Source: Flaccisagitta enflata
Lineage: Eukaryota; Chaetognatha; Sagittoidea; Aphragmophora
Length of the DNA: 64,000 bases
Direction: 5' to 3'
NCBI GenBank assembly: GCA_965153355.1
Contig: OZ231126.1
Span: 24,366,001 to 24,430,000 of the forward strand
This document shows positions 23,551 to 35,149 of this stretch, one piece after another. Made by a program: the position numbers and the translations under genes. Every line of letters starts with the position of its first letter. Position 1 is the stretch's first letter. The notes under the pieces were generated by a model. It did not search any database, was not told the origin of the DNA, and worked only from the letters and a program-made list of their open reading frames with translations.

Positions 23551-24066
23551 TTTTGGGCAGCGGCCCCGAAGGCCAAAGGGGTCGATGACCTATGCTTTCA
23601 TACATATGGGGAATTTTCTCCTTCTTCTTCTTCTCTTCCTCTCCTTCTTCTCCGTCCCTTGAGGCCCAAATCCTAGCCTCGAGGCCCAAATCCTAGCCTC
23701 GAGGCCCAGATCCTAGCCTTGAGGCTCAAATCCTGACCTTGAGACCCAAATCCTAGCCTCGAGGCCCAAATCCTAGCCTCGAGCCCCAAATCCTAGCCTA
23801 AAGGCCAAAATCCTAGCCTGGAGGCCCAGATCCCAGCCTTGAGGCCAAAATCCTAGCCTGGAGGCCCAGATCCCAGCCTTGAAGGCCAAATCCCAGCCTT
23901 GAAGTCCAAATCCAAGCCAAGAGGCCCGATCTCAGGAGGAGAAGGAGAAAAGCATAGGTCATCGACCACTTTGGGGCCGCTGCCCTGCTCCCCCTTCAAC
24001 TTCAAGCACAACCTACTCAGGCAGGGCACGGGTACCGCTGACCGTCTGACGCTTTTTCGACTATTT
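23551..24066 (-). mobile_element. FB-B element, whole, reversed
   Basis: Read on the minus strand, the left end AATAGTCGAAAAAGCGTCAG lies at the high coordinate (24066). GCCCTGCCTGAGTAGGTTGT and GGGCAGCGGCCCCAAAGTGG follow. About 13 units of GAGGCTAGGATTTGGGCCTC form the core. The GGGGTCG..hairpin and GCTGCCCAAAA lie at the low coordinate. The order of ends matches copies 1 and 18308-18743. Confidence 0.7.
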
Positions 24067-24149
24067 GTGTTTTTATTGTGGTATAGGTCATTGTAAGGTA
24101 TGAAAGTGTAATATACTGTTATACATACTGTAGTTCTGTATTACTGTAG

Positions 24150-24410
24150 TAATGCCCTTCAGGAGTGTATATAATTGAGCCGCTTTTTATCCCCCCCCCC
24201 CTGCCTTTGATTTTCTTCCCCGCAACGCGGCGCGTCACATTTTAAAATCTATGATTTTCTTCCCCATAAAGCGATAAAGCAATGTAGTTATGGTTTGGAT
24301 AGTGTTAAATTGTGTACTACTTACTAGTTTTTATGATTTGGTACTGTCAAAAGTTATACTTTCCCCTTCCCCTTCTGATTTCCTTCCCCATCTCGAAACC
24401 CTTTGATATT
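24150..24410 (-). repeat. Family J interspersed repeat, reversed
   Basis: GCCTTTGATTTTCTTCCCCG and GTGTTAAATTGTGTACTACT are the reverse of motifs at 9588-9770. A run of 10 C lies at 24191-24201. Confidence 0.55.
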
Positions 24411-25712
24411 ATTCCCCCAAAACAAAACAAATCAAAACAAACAAACAAACAAACAAAAGAAAACAAAAAAAATCCCATACGAACCAGTCTAGGCGGTGGA
24501 AAGCTGTGGTTATGGGCGCTGGAGTTAAGATAGGGCCGGTGGGGGGATACGGAAATGCGCATTTTCGAACATAGCGACGCGAAGAAAGGTCAGACAGACG
24601 TATAGATTGACAGATAACAAGCAAGACTGATACACGGACGGACATATGGATGATGCGTCATTTTGAATCGGCAGTCCAAATTGCAGTTTTCGATGATGAC
24701 GAAAGGTGCAAAATGAGGCGCCAAATCGCACTGATGAAAATTCCTTTGTTTGCTGATTTATTGTTTTGTTCACATATTTGTTCATCGTTTTGTTCGTTTT
24801 TTCCTAAATCTCCTCCTCGTTCAACTCGATCATTAATTCAATCATTTATTTTGTTCGTTCAATCTATCGATCGTTTGTCCATCTGTTTGTTTGTTCATTT
24901 AGTGGTAATTTTTTCTTTACTAGTAATGCTGTTTTTTTTTTAAGTTAGAACGTTTGGTTGTAAGTATTTTGTTTTTTTGTTTTTGCAATAATTACAAGGC
25001 TGATTTGCTCTAGATGACTGATGGGACAACATCCCTCACTAAACTATACGTTTTGCCGTCATCGCCGTTTGTCATTGATAAGTGGGAACAAGAGTTACAG
25101 CCTAGCAGGAACCCCCAAAGTCAAAGAAAAAGCCTTCATCACAGGTTGACGTTGTCTGATGGCTCAAAGACGGAAGGTGCTTATAAATGGATGAAAAGCG
25201 AGATTGCGTAGACAGCGGAGGATAAAAAAGATGTACCAAGTCTGAAATGCGGAGCCTTTAAATGTTGGGGAGAGGGCGAGGCCGGAACCAGGCTTGACAA
25301 ATCTAAACAAAATATATTTCGAATGTCAGTGATGTTGTCACATATTTCACGTCGGAGGAGAGTTGAATACGCTCTTGCTTTGCACAATGCGTATGAAGAC
25401 GGCCAGGTTAAAGTCAAATTCTAAGCCATGCAAAGTAGTCTGACAGACTAACGAACTGATAGTGTTTTTGCGGTTTGGGATAACGCACCTCAAATAATGA
25501 GGGTCAAGTCGATGTACATATGGATGAAGCGAAGACGACGAGAAGCCATTAGAAACGAAAAACGAGGTTAAAAGCATGTAAAAGAAGAAGGGGGAAAGTT
25601 GGGTAGGTCTCATGGGATTCAGAAGGCTCGACCCGAGGTAGGGGGGAAAATCGAGATGTGGGGTGGGGGGAGAAGAAGAGCTTTTATGGTAACAAGTTTT
25701 TCATTACATTTT

Positions 25713-25897
25713 AACAAGGTCAAATACGAGGCTACCGAAGTCAAGGGCGGGTGGGCAGGGGCAGCAATAAAAAAAGCTAACAAAGCATTTGGGCAGGAGC
25801 CATAGTGCAAAACCGCCCAGAAACACCAAAAAAGCTAGGTGTGATCGTTCGACTGACACACCATCCAACCATATGACCGACATAGCGACTGAAAAGT
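25713..25897 (+). mobile_element. Decayed HP-A element
   Basis: AACAAGGTCAAATACGAGGC, AAGTCAAGGGCGGGTGGGCA and ACACCAAAAAAGCTAGGTGT match HP-A with many changes. The end reads ATAGCGACTGAAAAG, a broken hairpin. Confidence 0.6.
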
Positions 25898-25914
25898 AGA
25901 CAAATGCTTTCACA

Positions 25915-26165
25915 GAAAACCGATGATGAGAATTAAGATTATTTCCGATGCGGCGATTGTCGGGAAAAAAGTCGAAGTCAGTCTTCGAATTTTGGACATA
26001 TTCGAGAGAAACAGGGTTTTCATTTTCCTTTTAGAAAGTTGAGGGTCTCCTAGAGGTGATTGGGGCTTCCAATGAAATTGATAGGGTAAGTAAATTTGAT
26101 AATTCTCTTTCATTTGGCGCTAAGCAGAATGCTCTACGACAAATACTTTTGGTGCTATGATTTTT
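25915..26165 (-). mobile_element. H segment (first locus)
   Basis: On the minus strand AGAGCATTCTGCTTAGCGCC, TTATCAAATTTACTTACCCT and AAAATGAAAACCCTGTTTCT match 52695-52870. The alignable part has no length change. Substitutions fall at all codon positions, so there is no sign of protein constraint despite a shared open frame of about 50 codons. Confidence 0.65.
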
Positions 26166-26169
26166 TTCA

Positions 26170-26640
26170 ATTTTTTCGATTTTGTGTTCGATCAATAAAG
26201 GAATGTATTTATGTTTACTTGAGCATGCAAATACAAGAAAATATGTTTATGAGCAAAGCTGCTCATCTGTGAGGGTATTTTTTAGCATTTCAGCTCATTT
26301 AGCTCACTTAGCTCAGTCTGTTTTTTCTGATTTCAAATATGATAAATGAATGAATATTTTCAAACTTGTTAAAGCAAGCAAATAAAAAAACATGTCAGTG
26401 AGCAGAGCTGCTCATCTGTGAGGGCGTTTTCAAGTATTCTAGCTCATTTAGCTCATGTAGCTTGCGCTTTTTCTCTGATTTTAAAATGGATATATAAATT
26501 AATGTTTTGATTTTAGCATGCAAATACAAGAAAGCATATCAGTGAGCAAAGCTGGTTGTCTGGTTGAATCATTTTGATTATTTTAGCTCATCTAGCTCAT
26601 TTGGCTCAGTCCTATTTTTCTCTGATTTTCAGTGCAGTCA
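26170..26640 (+). repeat. G tandem units (first locus)
   Basis: About three units of 130-150 bp. Each has GCTCATCTGTGAGGG, AGCTCATTTAGCTCA and GAGCATGCAAATACAAGAAA. The same units occur reversed at 50165-52260. Confidence 0.7.
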
Positions 26641-26707
26641 ATACATACAATTGCTTTTGATTTGATCTAACAAAATTTCAGTGACTGAAGATGATGAAAA
26701 GTGACCA

Positions 26708-27118
26708 ATGCTTACGACTTTTTTCCTCACGGCGACAGCCGCCATTACTGGTAAAGAAGCGAGGCACACTACTACGCTGTACAAAGGTCCATCTTTTCCA
26801 TGTGGGGATAGGGACCAACAATATGTCACGAAAGCCTTTAGCCTCTCCCGAACCAGGAACCCTAATGCCCAAAAGTGTTCTAGCATCGGTGGACGTGACT
26901 GGGGTGGTGCCTGTCTGATTAGGGTGGTAAATCTTAGGTGGGGGTTTGAGCTGGAAGGGTCACTAAATGCTTGTGCCGCAAAAGTTTTCAGCGTCCCCCG
27001 GACCAGGGGAATGGCGATTTGTGGTCCTGCGTGGGTGAGGGTGATCGGGAGCTTCAGGGCAAGACCGAAGCAAAGGTCATCTTACGGGTCAATGATAATG
27101 ATCTATAAAACAGAATAA
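26708..27118 (+). other. Open frame of unclear status
   Basis: An open frame of up to 136 codons (TTG first codon) is not low complexity. It includes a short internal duplication: GCCTTTAGCCTCTCCCGAAC resembles GTTTTCAGCGTCCCCCGGAC 180 bp later. The first 45 bp (CGACTTTTTTCCTCACGGCG type) resemble 57663-57700. I recognise no domain. Confidence 0.15.
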
Positions 27119-27177
27119 TGATCGCAGCCTCGACTCACCAGCGCGCCTCAGTACGCAGCCCAGGAATCGCGCACGCA

Positions 27178-27179
<2 letters not shown>

Positions 27180-27230
<51 letters not shown>

Positions 27231-27295
27231 GTGTGTGTGCGTGTGTGTGTGTGTGTGTGTGTTTGTGAGTGAGTGAGTGAGTGAGAGAGAGACTG
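27180..27295. repeat. GT array with GAGT run
   Basis: About 40 GT units, then GAGT and GAGA units. Confidence 0.95.
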
Positions 27296-27351
27296 TGCTT
27301 GTTTTCATTGAGTCCGGCTTGTCGTTTTAGTCAGCCACGACTACACCTGCC

Positions 27352-27476
27352 GTGTCGGTCGGTAGGTCGGTTTGTCGGTCCGTCGGTCCGTCACATTTTT
27401 GAATTCCAAGCGGTTTTCGCATTACTGCTCCTGCCCAACCGTCCGCGACTGGATTGCCGTGTATCCGGCCTTGTTT
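27352..27476 (-). mobile_element. HP-A, 3' hairpin missing
   Basis: On the minus strand AACAAGGCCGGATACACGGC opens the element, GTCGCGGACGGTTGGGCAGG follows, and it ends in a GACGGACC tract. Confidence 0.7.
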
Positions 27477-27879
27477 TTTCACGATTTCATGATTCTTTCA
27501 GTACCACAGTCTGCAGGTTTGGATCATCAGTGTCATTTCCAGTCCTTGATCCTTCCAGTCATTGATCACTTATCAGTTCATAACTTAATAGTTCCGTTTT
27601 TCCGCCTCTATGTCTCTCCGTTTCTCATACTCCATAGAAGTACTTACCGTTGTCATTTTCGCTCTATTATATCGCTTGGAAACATCAATATGCCTTTCGT
27701 GGGCTCATGCCGACAGCTGTAGCGTCGGTTTTGTTTTTGTTTTATCTTGTTTTGTTTTGTTTTATATTTACTCAGGGGTGTATATTCTTGCATATTTCCC
27801 AAAGCACTAATAAATCAAAGTGTTTGGAGATGGGGAAGGGAAAAAAAAGGGGGAAAAAGGATGCAGTCAACCTCTGAAA

Positions 27880-28440
27880 CAATCATAAGACCCTTTGCAC
27901 TCTTTTTTTTTTATTTCTGAGAGAAATTTATAAAAAAACCTCAGCAACCAAGCTTAAGTGTACCTCAATATGTCCCTTTTTCAGTGAAACATGAATTTTG
28001 AGCCACTTCCCCTCACTAGTGGTAAGCCAGCATATGAAAGTAAATGTTTAAGAAAAGCGCTTTCTCTCATAAATTTGGTAAAAAAAGAGTTGGAGTGTCC
28101 ATCAATGCTCCTTTCTTGATATTTTTAGTTGTATCACACATGAATGATGATCCACAGAAAAAATTTCAAAAATCATTGCAGTTGAAGACCTTGAGTTCTT
28201 TAAAAATCGGGGAAACGCTGTTTTTCATATGTTTTTTACATTATCAAAGTCATTTAAGAATGAGGGCTTGAAACGAGACAAATGCATGAACTCATGAGTC
28301 AAATCAAAGCTGTGGCGCTGTAGGCTTATGTCCACTTTGATGGGTCGAACAAATCTAGACAAAAGATGCAGAATTTCTCTCTATATGTTAAGTAGTCAAG
28401 GCGCGCAGAAAACGTCTATTTACTGCACTCAAAAGAGAAA
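27880..28440. other. Unique AT-rich DNA
   Basis: No exon or repeat recognised. Includes a short Lys-rich open frame at 28044-28271 without a domain. Confidence 0.4.
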
Positions 28441-28630
28441 AAAAAGAAAATTTATTGAAAATATTGATTTTTGGCAATACCAAATAATAAAACCTAATTA
28501 GCACAACACAATTTAACTCTAATTAAACCTAAAATAAACAGTATTATTGCTTCATGGGGATAAAAACCATAAGTTTGCAAATGCAGGGGAGGAAAGAAAT
28601 CAAAAGCCGTGCGACTACATAAGACACAAA
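28440..28630 (+). repeat. Family J interspersed repeat
   Basis: TTGGCAATACCAAATAATAA, CACAACACAATTTAACTCTA and GGGGAGGAAAGAAATCAAAA match 9588-9770. Confidence 0.5.
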
Positions 28631-29208
28631 AACAGCCGAGTACCTGACGGCATTATCGTATTTAGCGCAACTAGCAAAAGTGGTCGGAAACAAACGCAAA
28701 ATAAGATCTGAAATAAAAAAGAAATAAGTGGAAATAGAAAAAAAATATTCGTTGTCTGGATTTGTTTACTAACGTTCGTGGATCCCAAATCAATTTATTG
28801 CACAATTTTTTGGGAAAGGCAACTACGTCAAAAAGGCTTATAACACATCTGCTACATGTAAGAGTGACATCAGGCTATCAGCAAGCGACAATGCACTATA
28901 GGCGCAGTATCATGGCATAACTTTCTTCAGACCAATCGCACTTATTTTGTGGTACATATGTCTGTAACCAGTAGTCATCGGTTTTCCCCAAATTCACGAT
29001 TTTATGGGCATTCAACCACACCGGATCAAATGTGTTTTAGTTCCTTTCTTCTAGCCCATTCCCTCCTCCCTAGACCAAAAACACTGCCAAAATACCACTG
29101 ACCTAAAACCGGTAATGATTAACCGAGATGCATATACACCCCTGTTAATTTACTGCTTAAACGGGCCATACTAGCGAAAGAGCCGTAAACGAGTTCAGGC
29201 TACAAAAG

Positions 29209-29365
29209 ATGTTTACCGTGAACCGATCGGAGGATCGGAGTCGACCGAGCAAACATTTGAATTCTTTTTTTATAACTTATCAAGTAAGAAGAACTAAACC
29301 AAAGCCAGACTGTGGCTCCATCGTATTTGAACTTTACTTCATGGAACCGGAAAGATCATTGAAGG
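29209..29365 (+). other. Possible exon, unknown gene
   Basis: An ATG-led frame with ordinary composition (FITYQVRRTKPKPDCG, then VFELYFMEPERSLK) meets a good donor (GAAG/GTAGGT) at about 29363. There is no recognised domain and no obvious partner exon. Chance is possible. Confidence 0.25.
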
Positions 29366-29519
29366 TAGGTGGATATTTTCTCGTGAAAGTTGCTATCCCT
29401 TTTCATCAGTTAGTGTTTAGTGAAAGTGTCAAGTCACATTCATTGTTTTCTAGTCTCAGCTTAGTATGAAAAAACGACAAATGTTAATGATTCTATTCGG
29501 GCTACTCATAGGGTAAAGA

Positions 29520-29735
29520 ATTGACACGCTCAGTGAGTGAGGAGACAAGAGTTTCGAACAAGAAGATGAGGAGGAGAGTAGCTCGATTTCCACGAGCAAA
29601 TCGAGTTCCAACCATCAGCATCAATTTGTTCACTGTCGACGAAATTACTGGCTTCAAGTTCTCAAGCTACAAATTTTCTGCTTCGAGTACAACAGGTACA
29701 AGTGTTGTCAAAGAGGTAGAACAACAGTTAACATG
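29520..29735 (+). other. Two overlapping open frames, possible exon
   Basis: Two + frames stay open over about 200 bp that is not simple repeat. One reads RRVARFPRANRVP onwards and the other SSSISTSKSSSNHQHQF. A donor-like ACAG/GTACAA lies at about 29695, and CTACTCATAG precedes the frame. At most one can be real. Confidence 0.2.
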
Positions 29736-29785
29736 AGTGAAAAAAATTATCTTATTGGAGTTTTTTTGGTCTACTCCACCATGTC

Positions 29786-29912
29786 AGTTGGTCTGTCAGT
29801 ACATCTGTCGGTCCATTGGTCGGTAACACTTTTTTGGCGTTTTAAAGCGGTTTTTGCATCACTGCCCCTTTCTACCCATACGCGACTCGGGTAACCATGT
29901 ATCTGGCCTTGT
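29786..29912 (-). mobile_element. HP-A, 3' hairpin missing
   Basis: The minus strand reads ACAAGGCCAGATACATGGTT, AGTCGCGTATGGGTAGAAAG, then a GACC tract. Confidence 0.6.
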
Positions 29913-30119
29913 GTTGTTTTTAAATGAAACATTTAAAGTTGAGAGTGGAAGTCACTTGACTGTTGTAGAACGGGCATATTGTATTGAGTGCAAATTGTCA
30001 TTCATGGAATACCGCGCTAACTGGCACAAAAGAAAACGAAATATTTTCTCTTCGGAAAATGACAAATTTGATTTGAAAACAGATTCTGGTAGATCTTTTA
30101 AACCAATTGTATGTCATTA

Positions 30120-31020
30120 AGAATAGTACACTGAAAGCGCACAAAAAGATGAAAAAAAAAAACCAAAATTTGACAAATTCCTTTTGTCTCGCTTAAGTCA
30201 GGAAATGAGAAACGCATTTTTGCAAGTGAGTGTGTTTAAGTGTACATACGAGCGCAAGTTAGAGTGCGCGTGTGTGCGTGTGAATTATGACATAGATTAT
30301 GATGATAGATGACATTGATCATAGATGTACAATGATGTACATGATGATGATGAAATGCTGGCCATGACATGCAGCTAGGCCAACAATAGTCTTAGGACGG
30401 GGCAAAAGGCTAAAAGCTATCATTTTTGATTAAGCAAGAATTTTGGTTGTGCACGCGATAGAATTGAAACTCATTACAGTATCATAAAGAAAGAGTTATG
30501 AATTCATTTCACTGCAGAATCTTGCTGAAAACGGGAGGATAGCGATGATTGCCGATGAACAAATACCGCCATCAGCACTCCAGCAGTCTGCGTTGAATAG
30601 GAAATTTACGTCGACTAATGCGGAGTAAGAGCTACGCAAAGAGAGAGAGAGAGACACACACACACACACACACACACAGACACACACACAGGCATGAGTC
30701 AACTGATTTCCATGGTTATCCACGCATCATTCTTTCTCTGACCAGGAAAAGTCGGAGCCAACAAAAGAGGCAGATTCCGAAGACCTTTGTCTTATTCAAA
30801 ATGTGACAGTGTTGCTGAATAAGAAGGAAACGTGAACACTATATCTTTCCTGTGATCTTTAATTTTGCATTACTACTTGGAATGATTTAATGGACAAAAA
30901 TCTCTCGAAATTTAACTTTATTAACACATTATTTTTTTAACTTACAAGAACGACATGTTTTCTTCATATGAAACCGTAACGTGACGTAATGCGATTGCAA
31001 AGCCAGCTTGAGGTAGCTCC
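30120..31020. other. Mostly unique DNA
   Basis: It includes a short ATGATGATG patch (30300-30352) and a GA/CA microsatellite (30640-30690). No gene recognised. Confidence 0.4.
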
Positions 31021-31138
31021 CTGATTATGGGAGTATTTTTCAAATTTGGCACTTCTCCGTTGTATCAATCTCAAGTACTGTTCCTAAGCTTCAATTTCAT
31101 GTGTATATCATCACAAAAAATATTCGGGAAGTGTACGA

Positions 31139-31356
31139 CCAAGGGGGTCAAAGGTCAGGGGGTCAAGTATGATCCCCCAAAAGGGGTCAAAATTTCAAAG
31201 TGGTCAAAATTAAATTCTGATTGCAGATTTGGATTCCTCTCAAAAAAGTAGCATAAGAAAGTAGTCTTCTTTTTTTGTGTTTATCATTCTAAGTGGGTCA
31301 AAATTGGGGTCAAAGGTCAAAAACAACCCCGATCTGACCTCTCGAGAGGTCAAAAA
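31139..31356 (+). promoter_or_regulatory. Cluster of GGTCA half-sites with two DR1-like pairs and a palindrome
   Basis: GGGTCA-A-AGGTCA occurs at 31145-31157 and again at 31307-31319. Single GGGTCA motifs lie at 31160 and 31184. A perfect 18-bp palindrome TGACCTCTCGAGAGGTCA spans 31335-31352. AGGTCA pairs spaced by one base are the known DR1 arrangement for RXR/HNF4-type nuclear receptors. The cluster could also be a decayed minisatellite, as nearby GGTCAAAA units suggest. No gene is visible next to it. Confidence 0.3.
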
Positions 31357-31369
31357 TCAAAACTCGGTA

Positions 31370-32490
31370 AAACACAATTCTGAGACCAGTTTTAGATCTC
31401 ATGAAAAATAAGACCAAAAATGTTATAACCATTTTTTCTTTTTCTTAAAAAATGGCTGTATAGATTGATGAAAGCAGTCAGTATCTATTTACACATTTGA
31501 AAAATACTAAAAATGGTCGATATAGCTGTAAGCTTCATGATATTTTATTGCTACATATCAAGCAAATCAACAATAAAACTGAAATAGTACCTCACAAGTT
31601 TAATTAGTCTATGAATCAAAGCAAATTACAGTATAAATATGTGATCTCATGAAACAACAAGAGAGGATGGGGGCTCCTTTTTCTCCTTGTTAGCCCCCGT
31701 CCATATCTTTTAGTGCCCTGGCCCCATTTGAATGACTTCCCTTGCCCACCTGCGAGGGACTACCCATAGGTAGTAAGTGAGGCGTCGCTCTTTGATTTTA
31801 GCATTATATGGCTTTATTTATCCCCTTGCCCTCTTTACCTATTAATAGATGGCCAATTTTAGGACTCTTACTATTTTTCTTTTATCAAAAATCGATCATC
31901 TTCCGTTTTTTAGAAAATTGTTTTAAAGAGCCTAATTTGTATATTGCAGTGGGATAAAGTATGCTGTCTTCTTTGAATTAGCTTTAATGAATTTTTGTTT
32001 TTTGTAGAATTATTAATCTGCTTTCACAAAAACTCTTACGTAACTTATGCTCTAATATTTTAATTTGTTACACCACAAAAATGTGATTTTCTAAGACTAG
32101 CAGGTGTTCCTTTGCAACAAGACTACTGAAGTTTTGCTGAATTCTGGGAAATCACTGAAGGCTTTTAAGGCAAAATAAAAACGGAAAGAAGATAAAGGAA
32201 TTTTGAAAAAAACAGTCATCTTGTGAGATTTTTCCTCCATATTGAGTTAGCGGAACGAGAAGAAACAAATTTTCTGTCTGGCTCACATAAGTAGAGAGCG
32301 TCCTTCACTGATTTTAGCAATTATATGACTTTATTCTAGATTCAAAAGGTTATAACTGTTTTGCACAGCAATAAAACTTTTTTTTAAAGTTGAATTTAGG
32401 TTCAAGAGATATACAGCTAAATAGAGGGCTGATAAGAAGCATGTAAGGTCGATTTCCATGGCCATTCCGGACTAATTTTACATTTTCAGA
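31370..32490. other. Unique AT-rich DNA
   Basis: No exon, RNA gene or repeat recognised. Confidence 0.4.
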
Positions 32491-32545
32491 TGGCAGAATT
32501 GAGTCTCAGGAGATCTAAGAGCGCTAATTTGAGGACCGAGAGAGC
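32491..32545 (+). mobile_element. FB-B core fragment at gap edge
   Basis: GGCAGAATTGAGTCTCAGGA and GCGCTAATTTGAGGACCGAG resemble the FB-B minisatellite at 20830-21050. The sequence is cut by the gap. Confidence 0.4.
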
Positions 32546-32555
32546 NNNNNNNNNN
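32546..32555. other. Assembly gap (10 N)
   Basis: Ten unknown bases. The sequence changes from FB-B-like minisatellite to a GA-rich start, so repeat sequence is probably missing and the true gap may be larger. Confidence 0.98.
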
Positions 32556-32814
32556 GAGAAGAAAAGAGAGAGAGTCAATCGGTTTTCTTGCGGTGGTTTT
32601 GTTTCTTCTTTCGCTAATCCGGGATAAAAGAGATGCGCTGATTTGGATGCAGAGTCGATCGATTTGGCCTCTGGTCGCTCGCGCTCTTTGAATTGTGAAG
32701 GCTGTTTGAATTGTGAAGGCTTCTTGACTTTTTAGTCGCTTTGCGACTTTTTGTAGGGTTATCTCGCTTAGATTAGTTGGTTAGCTTGGTCGACTGACAA
32801 GCTGTGGTTTCATG

Positions 32815-33345
32815 TTGTTTTTTTTTCTTTCTCTCTCTTTGCCTCTACTGACACCCTGCTGGTACTGGATGTTATGCGGTTGATGAGAATGAAAAAAAGT
32901 CATCAGGACAAAAAAAAAAAAAAAAAAGAGATAAAACAAACATTGCGTGTACTTTTGTCAGTTTTCTTTTCTTCAGTTCTCTCTCTCTTGACTTTCCTGT
33001 TTTTCTCTGCCTCTCCCTCTCTTTTTCTGTTTTTTTTTCTTTGCTGCCTCTCTCTTTCTATCATTGCTTTGATATTTTCCGTCCCCTCATTTTTTTGGGT
33101 TGACATGCACGAGAACCTATCTGGTTTTGTTCTTTTTCTCTTTTTTGCTCTGAGGAACCTCTCTCTCGTCTCTGTCGTTGTCACTCTGACCGTCATTTTC
33201 TTTCTTCTTCTTGTTCTCCTTAGATTCCGATCTCTTTTTTTTTTCTTTTTTTTTTTTCTTGTTTGACCGCTGTGTACAAAAGTTAGTCCTCGATCTCTTG
33301 CTCTACTTATCTTGTTTTTTTTCTTCCTCTCTGACTTCTTCCTCT
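32815..33345. repeat. Pyrimidine-rich tract
   Basis: TTTTTTCTTTCTCTCTC-like sequence dominates the + strand, with an A17 run at 32911-32928. ORFs on both strands reflect the bias. Confidence 0.7.
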
Positions 33346-33417
33346 CCTTTCCATCGGTGTACAGCGGCGGCTTAGATACGGGAAGCGGCCCTCTTTGTTA
33401 GTAGCGGGAGATCGAGG

Positions 33418-33434
33418 GTAAGTCGAGGGTAAGT
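33418..33434 (+). other. Tandem consensus 5' splice sites
   Basis: GTAAGT occurs at 33418 and at 33429 inside an 11-bp direct duplication (CGAGGGTAAGT). Each has a good exon-side context (GAGG/GTAAGT). No matching upstream exon could be shown. Confidence 0.25.
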
Positions 33435-33467
33435 CAGGCTTTCACCGAAGGAAAGGCGGCTTTGATC

Positions 33468-33782
33468 ATGAAGCTTAAATACATCCCGGCTCGATGGAAA
33501 TGGGCGCTGAGGACCGCGGGTGACCGGCAAAAAGAGAGACTACGACCCAGAAATGTCGGCGTTGCAAAGAATAACATACATCAGGAAAGACCAGAAAACA
33601 AGGACCGGCATAAAGTAAAGGCCCCAAACCAACAGGATCGTTACCGATGCGAAGCGATGATAGTCAACCACCGCGAATGGCCTTCAAAGGGGATTAAGGT
33701 GGACAACAACAGCGACCGAAAGAAGGATTATCCTCAGATTTACACGCGTTTGGAGGGATTAAGCAAAGAATTAAAGACTTGA
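33468..33782 (+). CDS. Hypothetical 104-residue basic protein
   Basis: An ATG at 33468 opens a frame of 104 codons rich in Arg, Lys, Asn and Gln. The composition is not a simple repeat and has no membrane segment or known domain. It starts 34 bp after the tandem GTAAGT sites, so if those are used it would lie inside an intron. It may be chance, since there is no second line of evidence. Confidence 0.2.
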   Translation: MKLKYIPARWKWALRTAGDRQKERLRPRNVGVAKNNIHQERPENKDRHKVKAPNQQDRYRCEAMIVNHREWPSKGIKVDNNSDRKKDYPQIYTRLEGLSKELKT

Positions 33783-33789
33783 GAACGGG

Positions 33790-34590
33790 TATTTGTATGT
33801 ACCTTTAATGCTTAAGCCGTTTCTTTTGGTCTCGTGACTCGTTAAGCGGAAAAAGTATGCCCAATTTTGAAAAGAGGATTTTGGAAAAACGCCTGCTTCC
33901 GGGATTTTCATATGGGTTATGTGGAAAAATTGTTTATAGTAAATGACCTATGTAAACCTTTTCACAAAAATGGCAAACTCAGATTTACTTGCTCGATATG
34001 AAATGCAAAACACTTCACACTCATCCTATTAAATACATCAACAATTCAACAAATATAAACAACATGTCCATTTTTAAACATTTGCATTTTAAACATTTGC
34101 ATGATTACGAGAGACAAGAATAGAAACATTATCCAGCCTACAAGCCCTACATACATACAAACCTTAAGTACTTTTCTATAAAACATACTAATTCTTTAGC
34201 CGCGAAATTGTCGTGGCCGTGGTTCCAATTCCATAGCAGAAGCTTGCGATGTTCTTTTGCTTTTTCTCCTCATTCCATTCTTGGTTCTTTATGCCATCTG
34301 ACGTCATCAAGACGAACCTCACTTCTTCGAGGCCCTTTTCTTTTCCAACCGAAAATGAGAAGAAAAAAAAAACCTGTCTGCGAATGAACGTTCACAGGAA
34401 TGAGAAAGTGATAAGCTAAGGGAGGGGCTAATAAAAATCTTTTTCTTGCAGTTTATTACTATATATATATAAGCTTTATTATAAGTCAACACGATGTTTC
34501 CGTATATGTATAGAAGAACAGACTCCTAAACTAATGAAGTGAATCATTTTGTTGCGCCTGTGATGCTGTGTGCCTGTCTTGCTGCATCCG
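33790..34590. other. Unique AT-rich DNA
   Basis: No feature recognised apart from a TATATATATATA run near 34462. Confidence 0.4.
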
Positions 34591-34626
34591 TGTACTAACC
34601 TCGCAGCAAAGAAGGATCTTTACTTC

Positions 34627-34771
34627 TTTTTAGTCGCGGACACGCGACTCTACATCTTGCCGTGTCGGTCGGACCGTCCGTCGGTAACATTTTTAAATTG
34701 CGGGCGGTTTTAGCATTACTGCCCCTGTTCAACCGTCCGCGACTGTCCTGCCGTGTATCCGGCCTTGTTTC
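34627..34771 (-). mobile_element. HP-A element, full length
   Basis: Both ends are present: AACAAGGCCGGATACACGGC (minus strand start) and GAGTCGCGTGTCCGCGACTA then AAAAAG. The hairpin arms are AGTCGCG / CGCGACT around a TGTC loop, with a CGGACC tract before them. It is 145 bp, the shortest complete copy here. Confidence 0.75.
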
Positions 34772-34899
34772 CTTAAACATGGAAAAAAAAGAATGTCTAT
34801 GACTTCTAAGTAAGGATGAGAAGGTGATTAAAGATGAAAAACGCGATTGGTTTTTGAATAATCTATGATGTGCACAAGGCAGAGAGGGAAGAAATGGTT

Positions 34900-35000
34900 T
34901 TCGAGATTGATGGGGGCGAAAAGAGGGAAAATGAGGGAGAGAAGGAAAGAAAAGGGAAGATAAAAAGGAAAAGAAAAAAAGAAAAAAAAATTCAATGATA
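34900..35000. repeat. Purine tract
   Basis: GGGAAAATGAGGGAGAGAAG and AAAAGAAAAAAAG sequence on the + strand. Confidence 0.6.
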
Positions 35001-35149
35001 CGCTTAAGGGGAAAAGTAAAGAATAAGAAAACACAAGGCACACTTATTTTTTCCTTTTTTTTTCTCTCACTCCAAGTTGTTAGCGTCGGAGGATATAGAC
35101 GCGCTTTTGATGGCCACTTGTTAAAAGAGCGAGTCAATTAAAGTAATGG

